Shown one piece after another: positions 9,019 through 16,164 of a stretch of DNA of 53,492 nucleotides. The notes under the pieces were generated by a model that saw only the letters and a list, made by a program, of their open reading frames with translations, was not told the DNA's origin and searched no databases. Positions within the stretch are counted from its first letter, which is position 1, and the number at the start of each line of letters is the position of its first letter. The translations under genes were made by a program, and so were the position numbers. The stretch comes from Nitrososphaerota archaeon (GTDB lineage: Archaea; Thermoproteota; Nitrososphaeria; Nitrososphaerales; Gagatemarchaeaceae): contig JAGWHB010000008.1 in NCBI GenBank assembly GCA_028867035.1, forward strand, positions 1-53,492, written 5' to 3'.

Positions 9019-9046
9019 GTCCCGGCGACCGCATACCATCATAACC

Positions 9047-9457
9047 TCAGAGGCCTTGTTTCAACAACTCGAGCACCTCTCTGACAGTGACGATTTCGAT
9101 TCCACGGAATCTCCTCAGGTCGAGTAGGTGTCTGTCGCCCGAGACGATGTAAGTCGCCCTGCCATCGTAGGCCGTGCCCAGAACAACGTTGTCGTCAGGA
9201 TCGTCTGAGACATCGTCAAAACGATGTTTGATTACGACAACGGTGGCTGCGCTCGCGAGGACTGAAAGGAAGGCATTGACATGGGATTCGCCGACCTGCT
9301 TGAACTTTTCTCTCGCAAGGACATCGGCAAGTTCGGCCAACATTTGACTGGAGGTGACCACTTCATGCCTTTCAAGCAGTTGGACCAGCAGTTGCCTGGG
9401 CTTCCCATGGCCTACTAGGGCGGAGACCAATACGTTGGTGTCGACAACAATGCGCAC
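9047..9457 (-). CDS. PIN-domain toxin of the COG1569 type
   Basis: The 136-residue protein starts MRIVVDTNVLVSALVG, the classic first strand and Asp of PIN domains. Further acidic positions lie in SQMLAELADVLAREKF, the DDPDDN cluster and the VSGDRHLL motif near the C terminus. This subgroup (putative toxin-antitoxin toxin, PIN_3 type) is normally encoded just after an AbrB-type antitoxin, and that is the case here with a 4-base gap. It would act as a ribonuclease when released from the antitoxin. Its RNA target cannot be predicted. Confidence 0.9.
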   Translation of the reverse strand: MRIVVDTNVLVSALVGHGKPRQLLVQLLERHEVVTSSQMLAELADVLAREKFKQVGESHVNAFLSVLASAATVVVIKHRFDDVSDDPDDNVVLGTAYDGRATYIVSGDRHLLDLRRFRGIEIVTVREVLELLKQGL

Positions 9458-9461
9458 TTGC

Positions 9462-9749
9462 TCAGGTGTCCTTTGCAGGTCTCTTTTCTTTCCTGTAGGC
9501 TTGTATCTCCGAAAGTATTTCGCGCTCGGTCGGTCTCCTCTTCCCCTTGTAGCGCTCGTCTATTTCTTCAAACAGACCCTTGAGCTCCTCGTCTAGCGGG
9601 GGAATTTCAAGCTTCGCCATCACGAGCTTGTCACCTCTCTTGTAGACCGCCAGTCTCGACTTCGGCTTTATGCCCAATTCTTTCCTCATTTGGAGGGGTA
9701 TCACTACCTGCCCCTTCGTCCCAACTTGGGCGATTTCTGTTTCTTCCAT
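9462..9749 (-). CDS. AbrB-type antitoxin paired with PIN toxin
   Basis: The 95-residue product has the AbrB N-terminal hairpin, EIAQVGTKGQVVIPLQMRKE followed by LGIKPKSRL. A long charged C-terminal tail would contact the toxin. It lies directly upstream of the PIN gene on the minus strand. A TATA-like TTTTATCC at about 9778-9785 and an 8-bp inverted repeat at 9758-9776 sit just before the ATG, as expected for a self-repressed TA operon. Confidence 0.92.
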   Translation of the reverse strand: MEETEIAQVGTKGQVVIPLQMRKELGIKPKSRLAVYKRGDKLVMAKLEIPPLDEELKGLFEEIDERYKGKRRPTEREILSEIQAYRKEKRPAKDT

Positions 9750-9757
9750 GTTCAGGA

Positions 9758-9776
9758 AAGTATGATTTTCATACTT
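9758..9776 (-). promoter_or_regulatory. Palindromic operator of the AbrB-PIN operon
   Basis: The inverted repeat AAGTATGA-TTT-TCATACTT lies between the minus-strand TATA-like element and the antitoxin ATG at 9749, overlapping the expected transcription start. AbrB antitoxins bind such dyads to repress their operon. The structure is seen; the function is inferred. Confidence 0.55.
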
Positions 9777-9863
9777 GGATAAAAGGCTACTCCCCAGAGC
9801 GGGCTCACCTGGAGGATAGACTTTGGCGCTGTAGTCGACGAGGTTCTCAGTCCAAAGGACTCT

Positions 9864-10000
9864 ACAAAAAGGGTGGGAGGCGACTAGTTGTCTAGTCTGC
9901 CTTTCCCCATTTTAGCGGTCCCAAGGCAACCTTGTAGGCGTTCTCTGACAGGAACGTGCTTTCGATCCCTGTGAGAACGATCATCACCATGGCGCGTCCG
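9864..10000 (-). repeat. Second copy of the ftsZ 3' end (gene-tail fragment)
   Basis: This segment repeats 11494-11630 at a constant offset of 1630 bases. From 9864 to 9972 there is one mismatch in 109 bases; from 9973 to 10000 identity falls, and it ends at about 10000. Read on the minus strand in the ftsZ frame it encodes the last roughly 33 residues, including LTGIESTFLSENAYKVALG and ending GPLKWGKAD, with mostly conservative changes against the intact gene (LTGIESTFLAEN). The identity also covers about 28 bases beyond the stop. A dyad GACTAG-TTGT-CTAGTC at 9882-9897 spans the stop codon. Confidence 0.92.
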
Positions 10001-10180
10001 CAGGGCGCGCATGCTCTAGGCCTCCGATGTGCTCGTCTCGTGCCACGACTTCGGCCCCTTGGGCCGTCGCGGCCGCAAGAACCATAGGTTCTGCCAGCTC
10101 GGACCTCCGGCCGTCGCTCGGCGTCCCTCGCCCGTCATCCCTGTCGCCTCCGCAGTCTCCCCATCGGATACTACAGCCAT
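10001..10180 (-). pseudogene. Remnant of a VapC-like PIN toxin C-terminal half
   Basis: On the minus strand one frame gives SELAEPMVLAAATAQGAEVV followed by ARDEHIGGLEHA, which matches the C-terminal core of PIN toxins (compare LADSFVLQLARKFGGKVV and TGDPDF in the intact toxin at 19693). The adjoining upstream helix, VSDGETAEATGMTGEG, reads in another frame, so at least one frameshift is present. There is no N-terminal PIN strand and no start. The frame runs into the ftsZ tail copy at about 10000, so the toxin was cut at that junction. Confidence 0.6.
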
Positions 10181-10251
10181 CGGGCCTGGCCGAGTCGATT
10201 GGATGCTTGGTTGGTTGCACGACATTGGACGAAAAGGAGGGTCCAGCGGCT

Positions 10252-10286
10252 TGTCTCAATGGTGAGACAGTTTTATATAGCTGTCT
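10252..10286 (+). promoter_or_regulatory. TATA box inside inverted TGTCT repeats, likely autoregulatory operator
   Basis: TGTCTCA (10252-10258) and TGAGACA (10263-10269) form a 7-bp dyad. AGACAG (10265-10270) and CTGTCT (10281-10286) form a second dyad that brackets the TATA-like TTTTATATAG (10271-10280). The three TGTCT half-sites alternate in orientation. Transcription start predicted from the TATA element falls at the ATG 10301, so a protein bound here would block initiation. Confidence 0.6.
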
Positions 10287-10300
10287 GGATGTCGGACCGA

Positions 10301-10957
10301 ATGTTGGACGCAACGAACATGGAACCATCACTGGTCGTAGCACAGCGGCTAGGGAGCAAAGCCGCCTATCACGTTGGCGAGCTGCTCAAAGTGACGGGCT
10401 CGAGGGCCACCGCATACAGGGTCTTGGACCGCCTGTTCGAACTCGGGTGGGCGGAGCCCCTCAACAGGGGGTTTTTTGCCATGAAGTCCTCGGTGTTCCA
10501 GCCCTACTGGATGTGGCCGCATCTGGCTTCGTCGTTACAGTCATTGAAGCACGCACGTTACTTCGGCAGGACCTACGGAGAGGGGGACGTGAGGTTTGCG
10601 AGGAGGACAATAGCAGGGGCTATGACCCTCGACTACCGCGCCTATGATCTGACGCGCCTCCAAACCCCGCACACCCTCTACCTGTATGTCGACGACCTCG
10701 ACCGGGCCGCGCGACAGCTGAGAGAGAAAGGCTTCTCCGAGGGGAAGGCAGGGAGGGCGGCGATAGTGCCGAGATTTGGCTCCTTCGACAGGGAGATCGA
10801 GAGGGTGTATCTTGATTGCCTCGCAGCTGGGGGCCGCAACACCCTGGACGCCATCGCCATCGAGCTGCTCTACAGCGATAAGCTAACAATCCACGGAGTG
10901 TTCAGGGCCGACATGGTCTCCAAGGTGAAGGAAGAGGTTCCGGTTGGAGCTCGATAG
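10301..10957 (+). CDS. AbiEi-like winged-helix antitoxin/regulator
   Basis: This 218-residue protein has an N-terminal winged helix (ELLKVTGSRATAYRVLDRLF and then a GWAEPLNRGFFAM wing). A larger alpha/beta domain follows, as in AbiEi-type antitoxins and related transcriptional regulators. ATG 10301 is about 26 bases from the centre of the TATA-like element at 10271-10280, so the transcript is probably leaderless; earlier in-frame starts lie upstream of the promoter. It overlaps the downstream nucleotidyltransferase gene by 14 bases. The pair fits a type IV (AbiE-like) TA module in which this protein represses the operon through the TGTCT repeats. Confidence 0.75.
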   Translation: MLDATNMEPSLVVAQRLGSKAAYHVGELLKVTGSRATAYRVLDRLFELGWAEPLNRGFFAMKSSVFQPYWMWPHLASSLQSLKHARYFGRTYGEGDVRFARRTIAGAMTLDYRAYDLTRLQTPHTLYLYVDDLDRAARQLREKGFSEGKAGRAAIVPRFGSFDREIERVYLDCLAAGGRNTLDAIAIELLYSDKLTIHGVFRADMVSKVKEEVPVGAR

Positions 10958-11477
10958 GGTCGCCGCGGACATAACGGGGGACCTCAAGGAAGTGGTCTTC
11001 GTCGGGGGCTACGCCGCCATCAAGTACGGCGTGGAAAGGATGACCCACGACATGGACCTGGCCCTGGCCACCCCCATCGCAGAAGCCGAGTTCGAGAAGC
11101 TGGGATACGGCGTTTTCATTGAAGGAGGGAAGAGAGTGGTAAGGACCAGGCACGGGATCAAGATTGATATCTACACGAAGGATGTCAGCGGCATTCCGGT
11201 CCCTCAAATCTTCGAGACAGCCGTCACAATCCGGGCGGCGCATTCAGAGGTGAGGATAATGTGCCTTGAGGGGCTCCTCCTCGCCAAGATGCGCGCCGGG
11301 CGGCCGCAAGACAACGACGACATACGACGACTCTGCCGATTGCATGGGAAGGAAATCCGGTGGGAGTTGGTCGAGAAGATGGCGAAGGGCCTGGAATCGA
11401 CCCAGCTCCGCGGATATGTGAAAGCTCTTACCTTTGCAGGCGTGTCGAGGGGCAGAAGGGCCTGCAGCGGTTGCTGA
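10944..11477 (+). CDS. AbiEii-like nucleotidyltransferase toxin
   Basis: The 177-residue protein is a minimal nucleotidyltransferase. It shows the VFVGGYAAIKYG loop, the paired catalytic acids in THDMDLALA, and a third acid in HGIKIDIYTKDV. A later KMRAGRPQDNDDIRRL segment is common in AbiEii and related toxins. Such enzymes transfer nucleotides to cellular RNAs or proteins and halt growth. Start TTG 10944 overlaps the antitoxin gene by 14 bases. The C terminus becomes Gly/Arg/Cys-rich just before the ftsZ tail repeat begins at 11494. The substrate is unknown. Confidence 0.85.
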   Translation: MELDRVAADITGDLKEVVFVGGYAAIKYGVERMTHDMDLALATPIAEAEFEKLGYGVFIEGGKRVVRTRHGIKIDIYTKDVSGIPVPQIFETAVTIRAAHSEVRIMCLEGLLLAKMRAGRPQDNDDIRRLCRLHGKEIRWELVEKMAKGLESTQLRGYVKALTFAGVSRGRRACSGC

Positions 11478-11493
11478 GATTCGCGAAGGTTCG

Positions 11494-11630
11494 ACAAAAA
11501 GGGTGGGAGGCGACTAGTTGTCTAGTCTGCCTTTCCCCATTTTAGCGGTCCCAAGGCAACCTTGTAGGCGTTCTCTGCCAGGAACGTGCTTTCGATCCCT
11601 GTCAGAACCACCATCACTCGGGCGTGTCCG
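11494..11630 (-). repeat. ftsZ 3' end copy within and just beyond the intact gene
   Basis: This is the intact-gene partner of the repeat at 9864-10000. It includes the final codons of ftsZ, the stop TAG (11522-11524 on the minus strand), and 28 bases past it. The dyad GACTAG-TTGT-CTAGTC lies at 11512-11527. Confidence 0.92.
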
Positions 11631-12568
11631 TTCATGGTCGGGTCCACCCTCGCCCCCCACACGATCTTCGCGCTGGGCGGAAGTGACTTCGTGACAAGTT
11701 CCCCTGCCTTTGTCACTTCCTCCAGTGTGATGTCGTGCCCTCCGGAGACGTGCACCAGTGCACCCTTCGCCTTTGTGATGTCCTTGATATCGAGCAGCTG
11801 TCCTTCGATGGCCTGTCTTACCGCCTTCTCAACCCTGTCCTCGCCCTCGGCGTACCCGACCCCGATCGCCGCGAGGCCCTTGCGCTCCATGATGGCTCGC
11901 AGGTCCGCGTAGTCGATGTTGATCAGGCTCGCCGTGGTGATGGTCTCGGTGATCCCCTTCACGAACTGCCCCACGAGCTCATTCGCTACGCCCAGGGCGT
12001 CCTGCAGCGGGAGGTCACCTGCGACCTTGGCAAGTTTGGAGTTGTCGATGGCGACGACGGTGTCGCAGTGTCCCCTCATTCTCTCCAGGCCCTTCTTGGC
12101 GTTCTCGTACCTGTACCTTTCGACGGAGAAAGGCAAGGTGACGACGCCGACTACGAGCCTTCCGGGCGCCTGCAACGACTCAGAGTAGACCTGAGCCGCG
12201 CCGGTCCCCGTGCCTCCGCCCAGTCCAGCGCAGATGAAGAGGATGTTGGATCCTGCTACTTCTTTCTGTACGTCTTCCAGGCTGTACCTGGCGGCCTCGG
12301 CGCCCCTGTCGGGGTAACCGCCGGCGCCCTGCCCGTGGGTGATCTTCTCCCCCATGAGTATGCGTCGGTCTGCCTTGGTAATGCTGAGGTGCGCGGCATC
12401 GGTGTTCGCCGCGACCAGCTTACCGCCGGTGAGGCCCCTTTGCTTGACCCAGGAGACGATGTTGCTGCCAGCTCCGCCGAGTCCTATGACGGAAACGTTG
12501 GGTCTGGCCATGCGCATTGCTGCTTCGATTCGTTCTGCCTCGAGAAAGTCTTGTGTTTGTGACGACAT
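11522..12568 (-). CDS. ftsZ: Cell division GTPase FtsZ
   Basis: This 348-residue tubulin/FtsZ-family GTPase shows GLGGAGSN near residue 29, NTDAAHL near 55, the tubulin signature GGGTGTGAA at 117-125, and the synergy loop NIDYADLR at 217-224 with both acidic residues that complete the active site in a filament. It should therefore be able to hydrolyse GTP. It would form a cytoskeletal ring at midcell. A minus-strand TATA-like CTTATAATC at about 12603-12611 precedes the ATG at 12568. The last 36 codons and 28 bases beyond are duplicated at 9864-10000, with TA genes between the copies. The intact loop argues for FtsZ rather than a CetZ-like paralogue. Confidence 0.95.
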   Translation of the reverse strand: MSSQTQDFLEAERIEAAMRMARPNVSVIGLGGAGSNIVSWVKQRGLTGGKLVAANTDAAHLSITKADRRILMGEKITHGQGAGGYPDRGAEAARYSLEDVQKEVAGSNILFICAGLGGGTGTGAAQVYSESLQAPGRLVVGVVTLPFSVERYRYENAKKGLERMRGHCDTVVAIDNSKLAKVAGDLPLQDALGVANELVGQFVKGITETITTASLINIDYADLRAIMERKGLAAIGVGYAEGEDRVEKAVRQAIEGQLLDIKDITKAKGALVHVSGGHDITLEEVTKAGELVTKSLPPSAKIVWGARVDPTMNGHARVMVVLTGIESTFLAENAYKVALGPLKWGKAD

Positions 12569-12747
12569 TTTCTTCGACCTTAGAATCTCTCAGGCAGGCC
12601 TCGGATTATAAGCGGTCAGGAGGATGAATATGGATGCGAATGAGATATGTGGTAAGACAGGTAAGACCGTCCATTCTGCTCGCTTGAGGCCGGTCTGGGA
12701 AACCCGGGAAAAGGCGTAAATCGCCGTCGGCGCTCAGTAAAACCGGT

Positions 12748-13209
12748 TTGGCGAAGGCAGTCTATTTTGCAATCGCTGGCGCGGGCCTGTACCTTGCCAG
12801 CTTCGCCGCTTTGCTCGCCATGGCGTCGGGTTTCTTCTCCCCTGGCCTGTTCCTGAGCTGCAGTCCCCTGGTAGGCGTTCACGGGTTCGGGTGCACCAGC
12901 AGCGAGCCGTGGGTCGCTGTCCTCCTCTTCGTCCCATTCGTAGATGGGACCGGATTTCTCTTCTTCGGCCTCTTCGGGTGGAGGTTTGTCGCCCACCCTT
13001 TGTTCCTGGTCTCCCTTGCCCTCCTGGTCTTGAGCACTGCGGGGGTCACCTTCGGTATGTTGGCCCAACAGCTTTGCAAGATATACTTCTGCTCCCCTGG
13101 CTATGGGTTTGACGCCCGGACCTGGCTAGCGGGGATGGGAACCGGATTGGCATTAGTTGCACTGCAAGTTCTCTTCCGTCGAGATGTCCGCGCGGTTAAC
13201 CATGGCTAG
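12748..13209 (+). CDS. Predicted four-helix membrane protein
   Basis: This 153-residue frame starts at TTG 12748 and holds about four hydrophobic segments, near residues 7-28, 52-70, 76-100 and 122-142. Cys pairs in the second loop (SCSPLVGVHGFGC) and the third loop might form extracellular disulfides. I recognise no family. It is divergent from ftsZ across a 180-base gap. The hydrophobic pattern supports a real gene, but the start is uncertain. Confidence 0.6.
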   Translation: MAKAVYFAIAGAGLYLASFAALLAMASGFFSPGLFLSCSPLVGVHGFGCTSSEPWVAVLLFVPFVDGTGFLFFGLFGWRFVAHPLFLVSLALLVLSTAGVTFGMLAQQLCKIYFCSPGYGFDARTWLAGMGTGLALVALQVLFRRDVRAVNHG

Positions 13210-13242
13210 GATTAATGACGCGGAACAACAGAAGCTCCGATC

Positions 13243-13452
13243 TTAGTTCAGTCCGAGCGCCGGGAACTTCGAGATAGGCAGGTTCAGCTCCCTCTGCAGA
13301 TCCCGGATCCTGTGGGCGTACTTGAGCATCCCCACCTTCTCGTCCTTGACCTTCGCTATCTTGTAGGCTTTCCAGTTCTTCTTCAGCGCCGCCCAGGTCT
13401 GACCAGTTGTGTACGACGTTGCCCTTCGTACAGTAATCCTCGGCCCAGTTAT
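13243..13452 (-). other. Small conserved-looking frame without an ordinary start codon
   Basis: The minus strand is open from the stop codon at 13453-13455 to TAA 13243-13245. Its C-terminal half, KNWKAYKIAKVKDEKVG followed by MLKYAHRIRDLQRELNLP, is strongly protein-like and basic-helical. A TATA-like TTAAATAA at about 13449-13456 lies just before it. The only standard starts are a late GTG and ATG that would give about 30 residues. The neighbouring frame reads NVVHNWSDLG just upstream, so a single-base frameshift joining the two frames is the likeliest explanation. It may be a real 60-residue gene with a sequence error or a recent mutation. Confidence 0.45.
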
Positions 13453-13468
13453 TTAAGATTGGTCAGTC

Positions 13469-14476
13469 TTACGGATAGGCCTCGGTCGACCTGGCCACTT
13501 CTCCCTCGGACTGCTCAGAAGTGTTGGAGTCCTTCCTGAACCAAGCAGTAACCGAACCTCCGGGTGATTCCACCGCGATGAACGTGTATCCGAGCTTGGA
13601 CACGGCCTCGATCACCGGGCTCTTGATCATGCCTGTCTGGGACTGGACGCTCATCAGATTGTCGAACATGGCTCCTATGACATAGGGGGGCTCGATGCTC
13701 CACCTGAACTTCCTGAGCGTCCTGGACACCCTGACGCTCTCTAGCCTGTACTCCTCCCCTTCCTGGACGTAGGACAGCTTCCCCAGGAGTACCTCGTCGG
13801 AAGGGCCGGGGCCGGCCCTGGGGGAGGGTCTGACGACCTCCGGGGCCGCTGGGACAGGACTCGCCGGCGTTTCGACTTCGGGCTGTGGAACCTCGACCTC
13901 CGGTGTGATGACGACGGGCGTTTCCACCTGCTCTTCGACGACAGGTGCCTGAGGCTCGTCGAGCATCCTGACAACGTCCTGCGACAGATCAATCTTGTCC
14001 GGGCTCCAGGTGTACCTGGTCCCGTTCGAATCGTCGAAAAAGAGCCCTGACTCCAAGAACTGGTTGACCGCGTCGACCTGGCGCATTTCGAACGTCTTCG
14101 AGAACCGCTCATAGCCTCCGGCGATGCCGTAGACCTTGACAAGGCGTCCCTTCCCTTCGTCTACCACGTCCACGACGAGGTTCCCCAGCCTCACCGAACT
14201 GTCGTCTACCACGGCCATGACCGGAGCTTCCTCCATGACATCCCCGGCTTCGGGCTCCACGATCTCATCCACCGGCTCTACGGGCTTTTCGAGTGTCTGC
14301 ACTACCGCTTCTGGCTCCCGGCTCTCCTGGGGCGCGGCCGGCTCTTTGGCCCTTATCTGATGCCCTTCGTGACTCATCCTGAAGTAGCTGACCCCCTGGG
14401 CTGTGAAGTAGGACTTCGTGGTGTTGCAGTCCAGGCAGGTCACTTCGTAAAGGTCAGAGCCCTCTGCGGTCATCAT
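13469..14476 (-). CDS. Hypothetical protein with N-terminal zinc-ribbon-like motif and Pro/Glu-rich linkers
   Basis: This 335-residue soluble protein begins with a short Cys motif, CLDCNTTKSYFT near residues 14-25. Two Pro/Glu/Val-rich disordered linkers follow (about 45-95 and 185-230), separating two compact domains (about 95-180 and 235-320). The central domain around KVYGIAGGYERFSKTFEMRQ may be a small alpha/beta fold. There are no catalytic motifs and no membrane helix. The modular layout suggests an archaeal regulatory or scaffold protein, but I cannot assign a function. Start ATG 14476 is followed at once by a second ATG. Confidence 0.75.
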   Translation of the reverse strand: MMTAEGSDLYEVTCLDCNTTKSYFTAQGVSYFRMSHEGHQIRAKEPAAPQESREPEAVVQTLEKPVEPVDEIVEPEAGDVMEEAPVMAVVDDSSVRLGNLVVDVVDEGKGRLVKVYGIAGGYERFSKTFEMRQVDAVNQFLESGLFFDDSNGTRYTWSPDKIDLSQDVVRMLDEPQAPVVEEQVETPVVITPEVEVPQPEVETPASPVPAAPEVVRPSPRAGPGPSDEVLLGKLSYVQEGEEYRLESVRVSRTLRKFRWSIEPPYVIGAMFDNLMSVQSQTGMIKSPVIEAVSKLGYTFIAVESPGGSVTAWFRKDSNTSEQSEGEVARSTEAYP

Positions 14477-14665
14477 TGTTATCTCGTTACTCCCAGGTTA
14501 CCACCTCTCTCCTATATCTGAGGTCTTGCCGATGGGTCGAGCAAAGCACCTGAAATTCTGGATTTCGGCATGCTTCCCTAACTAGAATGACGCCGATGGC
14601 AGCGCAACAACCTTCATAAACGGGGCTGAGTCTCGGAGGTTGAAATTCTCAGGCGGCATTTTGGT

Positions 14666-15478
14666 TTGAAATGCGATTATTGTGGAAAGGATGAGCCTCT
14701 TCCCTTCGTGTGCAACTACTGCGGGGGCGCGTTCTGTGCGGACCACAGGCTGCCAGAGTCGCACATGTGCAAGGGGGACCTGACGCTGAAGCGGACCATT
14801 GCTGCGCCTGCCACGACGACATTCAGCTGGCAGACCCCCAGCACCACCACACCCAATCCGACTACCCGGCAGGCAAAGGTCTTCTCGTTCATCGAGGTCA
14901 GGGACATAGTCATCGCCTGGCTGGCGCTTGGGATCGCCTTCTCCCTGTCCGTCGCCAGCAGGGGCAGCCTGTTCGGCAGCGGGACCTTCAATACAACGGC
15001 ATTCGTGTACTATCTCGCCCTGGCGCTCCTCACCGTGGGCCCCGGCTTCGTCTTCCACGAGCTCAGCCACAAGTTCGTCGCCCAGCGGTACGGGTTCTGG
15101 GCGGAGTTCAGGATGTGGCCCATGGGACTCTTGCTCGCGCTGTTGACGTCGCTCCTGGGTTTCATATTCGCAGCCCCCGGGGCGACCTACATCTCTGGGT
15201 CGAACATCTCCCAGCCGGAGAACGGCAAGATCTCGGTCGCAGGACCGGCGATCAACGTCGTCATCGCCGCCCTCTTTCTGCCGTTCGCTTTCTTCGGGAC
15301 CGGCTTCCTGGCGGACCTTGGGAACTTCGGAACCTACATCAACCTCTTCCTTGCGCTGTTCAACCTGCTCCCCATCGGGCCGCTCGACGGCGCCAAAGTC
15401 TGGCGGTGGAACAGGCTGACCTGGGCCGCGGCCTTCGTCCCCCTGGCACTGGTCTTCTACTACTTCTTCTTCGGCTAG
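14666..15478 (+). CDS. Site-2 protease-like membrane metalloprotease with N-terminal AN1-type zinc finger
   Basis: The 270-residue protein starts with a compact Cys/His cluster, CDYCGKDEPLPFVCNYCGG then FCADHRLPESHMC, matching an AN1-type zinc finger. The rest is a polytopic M50-family intramembrane protease. It has the zinc-binding HELSH near residues 131-135, an EFRMWPMG segment, and the second metal-binding motif PIGPLDGAKVW near 236-246. Such proteases cut membrane-bound substrates; the finger may bind ubiquitin-like or nucleic acid partners. Start TTG 14666 leads straight into the first Cys motif. The combination is known in some archaea, but its substrate is not. Confidence 0.88.
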   Translation: MKCDYCGKDEPLPFVCNYCGGAFCADHRLPESHMCKGDLTLKRTIAAPATTTFSWQTPSTTTPNPTTRQAKVFSFIEVRDIVIAWLALGIAFSLSVASRGSLFGSGTFNTTAFVYYLALALLTVGPGFVFHELSHKFVAQRYGFWAEFRMWPMGLLLALLTSLLGFIFAAPGATYISGSNISQPENGKISVAGPAINVVIAALFLPFAFFGTGFLADLGNFGTYINLFLALFNLLPIGPLDGAKVWRWNRLTWAAAFVPLALVFYYFFFG

Positions 15479-15562
15479 CGGTTGGTCAAATCGGCGATAG
15501 CCGGCTGTTAAGTTAATTCGAGCTTCTGCTCTAAGGGCCCGCCTGCTCCATCTTAACACCAG

Positions 15563-16138
15563 TTGTATTCACAAAGAGCTGACCCGGCCGGCCGTCAGTT
15601 CGGCCCCCTGTCCATCCTCAGCGAGTGGGCAATATCCGTCCACGCCTTCCGCCGGAACAAGGTCTCCGTGACCAAGAAGGTCGTGGCCGCGGCCCTCTGC
15701 AATTCCGGCTACTCCTACCGGGACGTCGCAAAGATGCTCGGCGGGATGTCGCACATCGCGGCCAGGGACGCCTACTTCTCCCTGCTTACGAGCCTCCCGA
15801 AGGAGGATACGAGGTACAGGCGTGCGGTCGCCATCGACGGCTCGGACGTCTGGGTCGAGGGGGACCAATATCATGTGTGGCTCGCAAGGGACGTCGAGTC
15901 GGGAGAGATCATGTCTTTCCAGGCCTCCCCTGACGCCTCCGCCGAGGACGGCGCGAAATTCCTCTCTAGCGTCGCGTCCCAGTGCACCAACAGGCCGCTG
16001 CTCAAGATGGGGACCGGCCCGAACCACGCCAGGGGCCTGGTGAACCTCGACCTCTACTTCCAGGTCGAGCCCAACCAGTCTATCATAACGAGGCTGGGGC
16101 GCTTCATACTCGGCGGCGGCCCCCAGGGCGCGCTTTAA
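15563..16138 (+). CDS. Truncated or domesticated DDE transposase-like protein (IS6-like)
   Basis: This 191-residue frame resembles the N-terminal two thirds of IS6-type DDE transposases. A helix-turn-helix near residues 45-70 (GYSYRDVAKMLGGMSHIAAR) is followed by a first catalytic-like Asp in AIDGSDVWV and a second region WLARDVESGEIMSF. The position where TDGGPWY is expected reads KMGTGPNHA, and the final RNxxE helix with the third acid is missing. Active transposition is therefore unlikely. No terminal inverted repeats are evident. The uninterrupted frame and GC-rich codons suggest either domestication or a recent truncation. The start TTG 15563 is uncertain. Confidence 0.6.
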   Translation: MYSQRADPAGRQFGPLSILSEWAISVHAFRRNKVSVTKKVVAAALCNSGYSYRDVAKMLGGMSHIAARDAYFSLLTSLPKEDTRYRRAVAIDGSDVWVEGDQYHVWLARDVESGEIMSFQASPDASAEDGAKFLSSVASQCTNRPLLKMGTGPNHARGLVNLDLYFQVEPNQSIITRLGRFILGGGPQGAL

Positions 16139-16164
16139 GAATCAGAAGCAGCTCGAGTCTCGAC

